Source: JAJZXY01 sp046706185
Lineage (GTDB): Archaea; Thermoplasmatota; Thermoplasmata; Sysuiplasmatales; Sysuiplasmataceae
Assembly: GCA_046706185.1 (NCBI GenBank)
Contig: JBJKPR010000014.1
Span: forward strand, 26,715 to 90,714
DNA: 64,000 nt
Reading direction: 5' to 3'
Each line of letters begins with the position of its first letter. The stretch's first letter is position 1. The translations under genes and the position numbers were made by a program. Positions 8,094 through 14,239 of this stretch are shown one piece after another. Under the pieces are notes generated by a model. That model was not told the DNA's origin, did not search any database, and was given only the letters and a program-made list of their open reading frames with translations.

Positions 8094-8938
8094 GGCCTTT
8101 CGTCCTCCCTTTCAAGTTCGGCAAGCGCCTTCACAGTCTCTTCCTTGTTCGGCGCCTTGCCGTGGAATGCGACATTGTTTTCCATGAAGGAAACGCCCTT
8201 TCCCTTCACTGTATTGGCTATAATCGCTGTCGGCTTCCCCTTGACCTTCAACGACGTTTCATACGCATCAACTATCTGCTTCATGCTGTGGCCGTCTATG
8301 ACAATCACGTTCCATCCAAAAGCGCGCCACTTCTCATCAAGGGGGCTCGTATCGAGTATTTCCCTGGTGAACCCGTCGTTCTGTATTCCGTTTCTGTCGA
8401 CAAACACAGTAATGTTGTCAAGCTTGTGAAACGATGCAAACATCGCCGCCTCCCAAGTCTGACCTTCGTCATTTTCACCATCACTGAGGAGGGCAACAAT
8501 CCTCTGTTCCCTTCCGTCCAGCAGGTACGAAAGCGCAAACCCGTTCGCAATCGACAGACCCTGTCCCAGTGAACCGGTTGAGACTTCCACGCCAGGCACA
8601 TCTGTATGCGCATGCCCCTGCATCCTGCTTCCAAGTTTCCTGAGCGTCATCAGCTCCTCCTTCGTGAAGTAACCCGCTTCGGCCAGGACTGAATAATAGC
8701 CGGGGGCCGCGTGTCCTTTGCTGAGGATGAAAATGTCACGCCCCTCCCACCTCGGGTTCTTTGGATCGTGCCTGAGCAGTCTGAAATACAGTGCAGTCAA
8801 AATATCGGCGGCCGAAAGAGATCCTCCTGGATGTCCAGAGCCAGCCGCGCTGGTCACTTTCACAATGTCTTTCCTGACCTCCCTGGCGATTTTTTCCAGT
8901 TCCTCGATTGTCCTGGTCCGGTGGAGAGGTTCGAACAA
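8090..8938 (-). CDS. tktA: Transketolase, N-terminal subunit
   Basis: 282 residues, the thiamine-diphosphate-binding half. It contains SGHPGGSLSAADILTALYF, GSLGQGLSIANGFALS, and the Mg-ThDP motif LLSDGENDEGQTWEA with the expected Asn in DRNGIQNDG. The start is TTG 8938, preceded by AGGTG about 10 bases upstream. It is the first gene of the tktA-tktB-tal-tail-anchor operon. Separate N and C subunits are usual in archaea. Confidence 0.9.
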   Translation of the reverse strand: MFEPLHRTRTIEELEKIAREVRKDIVKVTSAAGSGHPGGSLSAADILTALYFRLLRHDPKNPRWEGRDIFILSKGHAAPGYYSVLAEAGYFTKEELMTLRKLGSRMQGHAHTDVPGVEVSTGSLGQGLSIANGFALSYLLDGREQRIVALLSDGENDEGQTWEAAMFASFHKLDNITVFVDRNGIQNDGFTREILDTSPLDEKWRAFGWNVIVIDGHSMKQIVDAYETSLKVKGKPTAIIANTVKGKGVSFMENNVAFHGKAPNKEETVKALAELEREDERP

Positions 8939-8973
8939 GGAATTTCACACCTGATTTGTTGCGAACCAATACA

Positions 8974-8984
8974 CGTATTTAATC
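8974..8984 (-). promoter_or_regulatory. TATA-like promoter of the transketolase operon
   Basis: On the minus strand this reads GATTAAATACG, 36-46 bases before the TTG start at 8938. It leaves room for a short leader with the AGGTG ribosome-binding site. Confidence 0.45.
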
Positions 8985-9051
8985 TTTTTAAACAGTTTGG
9001 TGATTGGCACAAACTAAGTTGTAACAATGCTCCCTGCATCATGAAAATGTA

Positions 9052-9645
9052 TCAGCGAAAACGTGCCTTTCCATCAAGAACAAGCTTGATCGCTTCAGGG
9101 TATGCCCGGATTTCGGCCTCGTGCACCCTTTCGGCGAGGCTCCTTACCGTGTCACCGGGAACCACCGGGACTGCCGCCTGCAGAATTACCGGCCCGGTAT
9201 CCACCCCCTCTGTGACAAAATGAACAGTGCAACCGCTTTCTGAGGCTCCGCTCTTGAGTACCGCTTCATGCACCCTGTCGCCGTACATCCCTTTCCCTCC
9301 AAACTCTGGCAGCAGCGCAGGGTGCACATTGACAATTCTTCCGCTGAACCTCGCAACTGTTTTGGCATCGAGGATCTTGAGGTAGCCGGCCAGGCAAATC
9401 AGGTCAGGAGAAATCTCGACAAGTCTGGAGAGAAGTCTGCTGTTGTACTCCTCCGCCCCGAGCTTCCTGTAGTCAAGCGCAAGGGCTGGAATACCACTCC
9501 GAGCGGCACGTGTCAGCGCGTACGCGTCGGACCGGCTCGAAATCACAAAGGCAATCTGTGCATCGAGCCGCTTATCCCCGATTGCATCTATTATCGCCTG
9601 CAGTGTAGTCCCGTTTCCGGAAACGAGTACGCACAGCCTTTGCAT
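9052..9645 (-). CDS. purN: Phosphoribosylglycinamide formyltransferase
   Basis: 197 residues. This folate-dependent enzyme formylates GAR in purine synthesis. The N-terminal VLVSGNGTTLQAIIDAI binds phosphate. The catalytic Asn and His lie in IVNVHPALLPEFGGKGMYG, and the Asp in TEGVDTGPVILQ. It sits 9 bases after the PCNA gene on the same strand, and the two probably form one transcript. Confidence 0.9.
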   Translation of the reverse strand: MQRLCVLVSGNGTTLQAIIDAIGDKRLDAQIAFVISSRSDAYALTRAARSGIPALALDYRKLGAEEYNSRLLSRLVEISPDLICLAGYLKILDAKTVARFSGRIVNVHPALLPEFGGKGMYGDRVHEAVLKSGASESGCTVHFVTEGVDTGPVILQAAVPVVPGDTVRSLAERVHEAEIRAYPEAIKLVLDGKARFR

Positions 9646-9654
9646 GCCTTACTC

Positions 9655-10389
9655 TCAGCTCTCGACCCTTGGTGCAAGAAGGTATCTTACATGTCCGTTG
9701 CCGCCGGCTATGTCGAATTCGAGCTTCACAGGATAATTATTGCCGAGGTTCACCTTGACCTCGCTGCCACTGGATATTGCCTTTGCCATGTTCGAGAAGT
9801 AGTCCAGGGGGAACAGGCTCCTCACCTTCCCCTTTGCCTCTAGGAGTGCAAGCTTCTCCTTCGGCAATCTGAATTCAACCGAATCAGAATCACCCTCGGA
9901 GCTCATTTCGAAGCTGCTTTCGTCAGCCACAAGTGCAATATGGTCTGAGACACTCTCCGAGGCCCTGATCCCGTAATTCAGCTCCTCCGCCTTCAGCTTC
10001 ATTGTCGTCGGGAGCTCGATGTTAGGCACCTTCGGGTCTGACATGCCGGCAGTGTCGACAAGGCTCATCCTCCTGGTGACGTCGCCAATCTTCATTATGA
10101 GCTGATTCTTGTCTTCGTTGTGCTCGATTCTTATGGTATCCCCAGCATGTGCGAGCTTCAGTATTTCCTTGAGTTTTTCAATGTCAATTCCGAGTTCCGT
10201 CTCTTCCCCCTCATAGCTTTCAAATGCATCCTTTCCGAGCGTAAGTTCTATCATGGCGACGTGTGCAGGATCGACCGCCTTGAGTGATATGCCATCAGCA
10301 TCAACGTTGAATTTTGCCTCGTCCACTAATGTCGAGACAACATCTACTATTTGCTTGAGAATGTCTGCTTTCGCACTGGCTTTTAACAT
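9655..10389 (-). CDS. pcn: DNA polymerase sliding clamp (PCNA)
   Basis: 244 residues, the normal archaeal length. The N-terminal domain (AKADILKQIVDVVSTLVDEA, DADGISLKAVDPAHVAMIEL), interdomain connector and second domain (FPLDYFSNMAKAI) are typical of homotrimeric archaeal PCNA. It encircles DNA and tethers polymerases, FEN1, ligase and RFC partners. It is likely cotranscribed with purN, from a TATA-like element flanked by an inverted repeat. Confidence 0.95.
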   Translation of the reverse strand: MLKASAKADILKQIVDVVSTLVDEAKFNVDADGISLKAVDPAHVAMIELTLGKDAFESYEGEETELGIDIEKLKEILKLAHAGDTIRIEHNEDKNQLIMKIGDVTRRMSLVDTAGMSDPKVPNIELPTTMKLKAEELNYGIRASESVSDHIALVADESSFEMSSEGDSDSVEFRLPKEKLALLEAKGKVRSLFPLDYFSNMAKAISSGSEVKVNLGNNYPVKLEFDIAGGNGHVRYLLAPRVES

Positions 10390-10398
10390 TTAAAACTC

Positions 10399-10453
10399 CG
10401 GATCGGTGTAAAAAGCTTTCAAAATATAATGGTTGTGTTACTACTCCGATCCG
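10399..10453. repeat. 8-bp inverted repeat flanking the PCNA promoter
   Basis: CGGATCGG at 10399-10406 and its exact complement CCGATCCG at 10446-10453 lie on either side of the TATA-like element of the PCNA gene (10421-10432). This arrangement could be an operator or a DNA-looping site. No regulator is known from this window. Confidence 0.4.
10421..10432 (-). promoter_or_regulatory. TATA-like promoter of PCNA
   Basis: The minus-strand sequence CCATTATATTTT lies 32-43 bases before the PCNA ATG. Confidence 0.45.
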
Positions 10454-10458
10454 AACTT

Positions 10459-10488
10459 GACTCGACGCCCGCTGACGCAGCTCGAGTC
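10459..10488 (-). terminator. Hairpin downstream of tfs
   Basis: GACTCGA (10459-10465) and TCGAGTC (10482-10488) form a 7-bp stem, with a second stem GCTG/CAGC inside the loop (10471-10481). It lies just past the TFS stop codon on the same strand. It may end or stabilise the tfs transcript, although no U-run follows, so a termination role is uncertain. Confidence 0.35.
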
Positions 10489-10514
10489 ATGACACAATCA
10501 GCAGACGGTAGAGG

Positions 10515-10820
10515 TTAGTACTCCCGCCATGAATGACTGCACCTGGTGCATCTGTAAATCCTTGTCTCGGGCTCGTCTGCCGACCTCGTCTGCCTGAGTA
10601 CCCAGTAGGCCTCATTGTTTCCGCACTTCGGGCACCTGATTTCAGTCTTCGGCAGCGTGTCAGTTCTTCCCTCGACAACCAGCATGCCCATGTCCGCATT
10701 CATTTCGGACCTGATTGTGGCCCTTGGGTTCTCGGAGGCTTTCATCTCATAACCGCATCGCCTGCAACGGAGGATCCCGTCTTCAGGAACCATCAATGAC
10801 TTGCATTTTGCGCAAAACAT
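10515..10820 (-). CDS. tfs: Transcription factor S (TFIIS/RPB9-like)
   Basis: The start is ATG 10820 (MFCAKCKSLMVP), giving 101 residues. A longer frame upstream lacks homology and crosses the promoter. An N-terminal zinc ribbon (CAKC then CRRCGY) precedes a C-terminal ribbon (CPKCGN, then CTRCSHSW). The acidic DE pair that stimulates RNA cleavage by RNA polymerase lies in RSADEPET. The factor rescues stalled polymerase. It has its own promoter and is separate from PCNA. Confidence 0.92.
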   Translation of the reverse strand: MFCAKCKSLMVPEDGILRCRRCGYEMKASENPRATIRSEMNADMGMLVVEGRTDTLPKTEIRCPKCGNNEAYWVLRQTRSADEPETRIYRCTRCSHSWREY

Positions 10821-10849
10821 TGAATTCTGGGGGTTCTGAGTGTTAACTA

Positions 10850-10860
10850 GTTTAAAAGGC
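10850..10860 (-). promoter_or_regulatory. TATA-like promoter of tfs
   Basis: The minus-strand sequence GCCTTTTAAAC is 30-40 bases before the ATG at 10820, consistent with a leaderless or near-leaderless mRNA. Confidence 0.45.
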
Positions 10861-10894
10861 TTTGCCAGACCCCTGCCAAGTTCGGGGCTCGTTC

Positions 10895-12136
10895 CTACAG
10901 CAGTTCCCACTCGCCGTTCTTCCTTGGATGGATACCTGTCTTTCTGGAGGCGGGCTGGTCAATGCTCGTCTGCGCCATCCTCGAAGCCTGTCTTCTGTTA
11001 GTTTGTCCAGTGGAATTCATGTAGTCCTTGCCAAGAGCCCTTTCCACAAGCTTGCGCGTGCTTTCATCCCTGACGCGATCACGTCGCACGACTGCAGGTG
11101 CCTGCCTTGCAGGGCTCCTTTCACGTACGAAAGGCAATTCACCCCCGGTCACCGCAGCTGCGCTTTTTGCGGGGAATACTGCCATTTGGTTCCTGCTGCC
11201 CCATGAAGTGTCCCTCCTTGAAACGCCTGCACCTGAAAGACCTGCAATCCTCATGTTCCTCAGGTATACATCTTCCCAGGATCGTGGCTTGAACTCCTGA
11301 GGTGCGACCCTCCTGCGTACAACCTGAGGATATTGCTCCTGCTCGCCTGTGGGTGCGTCAGCCCTGCTTACAATCGCCTGTCTCGCGGGGGCAGCACCGT
11401 TGGCCGAGTAGTTGATTGGCATCAGACTTGCGAACCCAGCAGGTTCCTGTTTTCTCGAGGGCATCAGCGAGTGCAGGAATGACGCAGGATTGGGCAGCTG
11501 CAGATGCCTGTGCTCGCCCTCCCTTCCTGAAACAAGTATGTTGGTTGTTGGTGACCCGTACCTTGAAACGTACTCGAGCTCCCTCCTGCTCTGATCTGAC
11601 AGTATACCCCCGACATAGGCGAATGCAAGAGTGATTAGGTAGTTGCCCACCTTCAGCGAGGCAGCTGTCTTAAGCTCATTTATGAATGAACCGACGTAAG
11701 TCGTTGCAAAACTGATGTAGGGGGATGCGATCGGAAGTCTTTCCAGCGCCTGTTCAACAAGGGTGTATGCAAGCACAGTCGCATTTTGGAGTTTTATCGG
11801 GATGAAGCCTGTCTGAAGAGCAGTAGACAGGCCGAAGAGCAGGGCGACAGGAATTATCGCCGCTATGATGGCTTTCAATGGAGAACCTGCCCTCCTTCCA
11901 CCTATGAAACCGCCTATCATCTGTCCGACAAGTGGCAGCCAGTACAGCATCAGTGATATCATGAGTATATATTTGGAGGCAGCCCAGATGCTATACGGCT
12001 TGCCGCCAAGCCCAGTCCTTTTCCTTTTGTCCTGCTGCTTCGGGAGCTGGTATACTATTGGCTGCTGTGTAGCGGGATCCATCGGTATCCTGTACATATC
12101 TTCAGCATTGAAGGGCTGATCTGCATATCTCTTCAA
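10895..12136 (-). CDS. Membrane protein with long basic disordered tail, unknown
   Basis: 413 residues. The N-terminal 50 residues are polar and contain KRKR. About four hydrophobic segments follow between residues 52 and 185 (for example YILMISLMLYWLPLVGQMIG, AIIAAIIPVALLFGLSTAL and YLITLAFAYVGGIL). The remaining 220 residues carry no membrane segment. They are rich in Arg, Ser, Ala and Gln (VVRRRVAPQ, RRDTSWGSR, VVRRDRVRDESTRK) and look disordered. I recognise no family. The basic tail, if cytoplasmic, could contact nucleic acid or lipid head groups. It is divergent from the deaminase gene. Confidence 0.6.
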   Translation of the reverse strand: MKRYADQPFNAEDMYRIPMDPATQQPIVYQLPKQQDKRKRTGLGGKPYSIWAASKYILMISLMLYWLPLVGQMIGGFIGGRRAGSPLKAIIAAIIPVALLFGLSTALQTGFIPIKLQNATVLAYTLVEQALERLPIASPYISFATTYVGSFINELKTAASLKVGNYLITLAFAYVGGILSDQSRRELEYVSRYGSPTTNILVSGREGEHRHLQLPNPASFLHSLMPSRKQEPAGFASLMPINYSANGAAPARQAIVSRADAPTGEQEQYPQVVRRRVAPQEFKPRSWEDVYLRNMRIAGLSGAGVSRRDTSWGSRNQMAVFPAKSAAAVTGGELPFVRERSPARQAPAVVRRDRVRDESTRKLVERALGKDYMNSTGQTNRRQASRMAQTSIDQPASRKTGIHPRKNGEWELL

Positions 12137-12263
12137 GGTCTCTCACCGGTCTGACATCCGTCTGACGATATTGCCTTCATGATATTTAATAATGCTTCGC
12201 GTACTGATATGCGCCCGCCGCAAGTTGAGATAGGGCAAGCGCCGCAGCTCTTCAGGATGCGAT

Positions 12264-12272
12264 CTTTATATC
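12264..12272 (+). promoter_or_regulatory. TATA-like promoter of the deaminase gene
   Basis: CTTTATATC lies 33-41 bases before ATG 12305. Its position supports that start over the in-frame ATG at 12179, which would place the promoter inside the gene. Confidence 0.55.
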
Positions 12273-12304
12273 GGCACCCGCCGTATTCAAGTCAGGTACT
12301 CAGG

Positions 12305-13540
12305 ATGAACGTGCTTGTTCGCGATGGACTTATACTCACACAGGATGAAAGGAGGTCTGTAATCGAGGGAAGCGTGTTCGTGGAAGACGGGCTGATTACG
12401 CACACGGGCGCGTTTTCAGACACTTCCGATATCGTTATCGAAGCAAGTGGCGGCATAGTGATGCCGGGGCTCATAAACACACACACGCATGTAGCCATGA
12501 CGGGCTTGAGGGGGCAGCTGGATGACATGAACCTGGAGCCGTTTCTTGAAAAAACATTCAGTCTCGACTCGGGGAGGTCGCCGGACGACATACTCGATTC
12601 GACAGCAGTGTCCCTCTCCGAAATGGTCAGCAGCGGAACCACCAGCTTTGCCGACCTTTATTATTCAGAGGATCTGGTTGCTGATGTCTGCAGGAAAATG
12701 GGAATCCGCGGATTTCTCGCATGGGTAACGTTGGATAAGGAGATAACGACCCAGGCGGGAGATCCGGTGGCGAATGCGGAGAAGTTCATACGGAGTCACA
12801 GCAACGATGTTCTTGTGACGCCGATGGTGGGTCTACAGGGCGTGTACGCATGCTCTGAAGAGACCATTGCTTCGGCGAAGGAGACGGCCTGCAGGCTGGG
12901 TACGGGGATGCATATGCATCTGTGTGAAACAAGGAACGAGGTATACGGCCACGTTCGCAAGACGGGAAAGAGACCTGTAGAGTGGCTGGAGCAGACCGGT
13001 CTGCTCGATGGGAGCACTCATCTCCTTGCTGCGCACTGCGCATGGCTTACTAGAGCTGAAATGCGTGTGCTGAAGAAGGCGGGGGTATCGGTTTCCAGCT
13101 GTACAAGGTCCAATATGAAGCTGGGTTCGGGCATAGCACCTGTAAAGGAGATGGTGGATGAGGGCATCACAGTCTCGTTCGGTACAGACAGCGCCACGAC
13201 GAGCAACAACCTTGACATGTTCGAGGAGATCAGGACGGCTTCGTTCCTCCAGAAGGTGAACAAGTGGGATGCTTCAATACTCCCTGCACAGCAGGCATTC
13301 GACATGGCAACCAGGAACGCAGCCAAATCTCTCGGTGCTTTCGACCGCATCGGTTCCCTTGAGGCAGGGAAGGCAGGTGACATTGTCGTGCTTGACAGGT
13401 CAAGCTTCAGACTATCTCCTCTATCGGCTGCCAATGCCGTAAACCAGGTTGTGTACAGCGCCCAGGGAGGAGACGTTCTTCACACAATCGTAAACGGCAA
13501 ACCGCTTTTTGTCGATAGGCAATTCGTCGACAGGAAGTGA
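12305..13540 (+). CDS. dadD: SAH/MTA/5'-deoxyadenosine deaminase (amidohydrolase)
   Basis: 411 residues from ATG 12305 (MNVLVRDGLILTQ). Metal-dependent amidohydrolase of the SAH/MTA deaminase (DadD/MtaD) family. The metal ligands are visible: HxH in GLINTHTHVAM, His in GMHMHLCETR, His in LLAAHCAWL, and Asp in SFGTDSATTSNNLDM. It deaminates adenosine-containing by-products such as S-adenosylhomocysteine or 5'-deoxyadenosine and allows SAM recycling. Exact substrate preference is not decidable. A guanine deaminase or TrzA-type member is a less likely alternative. Confidence 0.85.
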   Translation: MNVLVRDGLILTQDERRSVIEGSVFVEDGLITHTGAFSDTSDIVIEASGGIVMPGLINTHTHVAMTGLRGQLDDMNLEPFLEKTFSLDSGRSPDDILDSTAVSLSEMVSSGTTSFADLYYSEDLVADVCRKMGIRGFLAWVTLDKEITTQAGDPVANAEKFIRSHSNDVLVTPMVGLQGVYACSEETIASAKETACRLGTGMHMHLCETRNEVYGHVRKTGKRPVEWLEQTGLLDGSTHLLAAHCAWLTRAEMRVLKKAGVSVSSCTRSNMKLGSGIAPVKEMVDEGITVSFGTDSATTSNNLDMFEEIRTASFLQKVNKWDASILPAQQAFDMATRNAAKSLGAFDRIGSLEAGKAGDIVVLDRSSFRLSPLSAANAVNQVVYSAQGGDVLHTIVNGKPLFVDRQFVDRK

Positions 13541-13592
13541 GCGAGCGCGGCCGGGAATGACGTTCTTTTATGTAGCGACAGGATTTAGGTAG

Positions 13593-13607
13593 CATTATAT
13601 TAAATAG
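13593..13607 (+). promoter_or_regulatory. TATA-like promoter of the small HTH-like gene
   Basis: CATTATATTAAATAG ends 26 bases before ATG 13633, the classic archaeal spacing for leaderless transcription. Confidence 0.55.
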
Positions 13608-13632
13608 TGCGAAAAGGTAATTAACCCCTGTA

Positions 13633-13965
13633 ATGTCAGAGGCCTACAGGCTTATGCAAAGGAAAGTGTGGCTGAGTGCTCCTTTTCGGATCAGGATAAT
13701 CAGCGAGGGCATTGAAAAGGCGGACGGGATAAACAGGCTCGCCCGCATAATAGGCTACAAGTCAAGAATACACCCTGCATGGCCACTGCGGCAGATCATA
13801 GTGGGCAAACAGCCTTTTCCCTACGAGAGACTTGTAAAACTGGCAGAATTCACCGGTTACGATTCGTCCGAAGTGCTCAGGCACGAGGTGCCTACTGCCA
13901 GGTTAGCGAACGAGAAGAACGATGCTGCCCTCAAGCTTTACGGGTTCAACGCATACGCCAACTGA
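13633..13965 (+). CDS. Small helical protein, possible HTH regulator
   Basis: 110 residues, pI basic, no membrane segment. The central part (INRLARIIGYKS, then WPLRQIIVGKQPFPYERLVKLAEFTGYDSSEV) has the helix spacing of an XRE-like helix-turn-helix. The tail ANEKNDAALKLYGFNAYAN is conserved-looking. A good promoter and separate transcription support a real gene. A DNA-binding role is plausible but not proven. I know of no named family. Confidence 0.6.
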   Translation: MSEAYRLMQRKVWLSAPFRIRIISEGIEKADGINRLARIIGYKSRIHPAWPLRQIIVGKQPFPYERLVKLAEFTGYDSSEVLRHEVPTARLANEKNDAALKLYGFNAYAN

Positions 13966-14181
13966 GCACAGGGCACTGCCTTCTACCCCTGAATATCAGG
14001 GATGATTTTTGTCGTTCAATTCTCATGAAAAGTTGGATGACGTCACCGCCTTCCTACATGTTACATTCACGTTGCAGCATAAATTCAAGACAGGGAAATG
14101 GAAGCATGCTCGTGATTTTTTGCATTACTTGACACTTTCTGTGCCGATTAAGCGACAGAATATCAAGTTCGATAACAGTGC

Positions 14182-14193
14182 GTTATATATAGC
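14182..14193 (+). promoter_or_regulatory. TATA-like promoter of the substrate-binding protein gene
   Basis: GTTATATATAGC lies about 47-58 bases before ATG 14240, leaving a leader of roughly 25-30 bases. The preceding stretch (13966-14181) shows no gene. Confidence 0.5.
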
Positions 14194-14239
14194 ACTGGGA
14201 GGATAGCGTTCCTTAATCGCCAAACTGTGGTGTTAAAAA

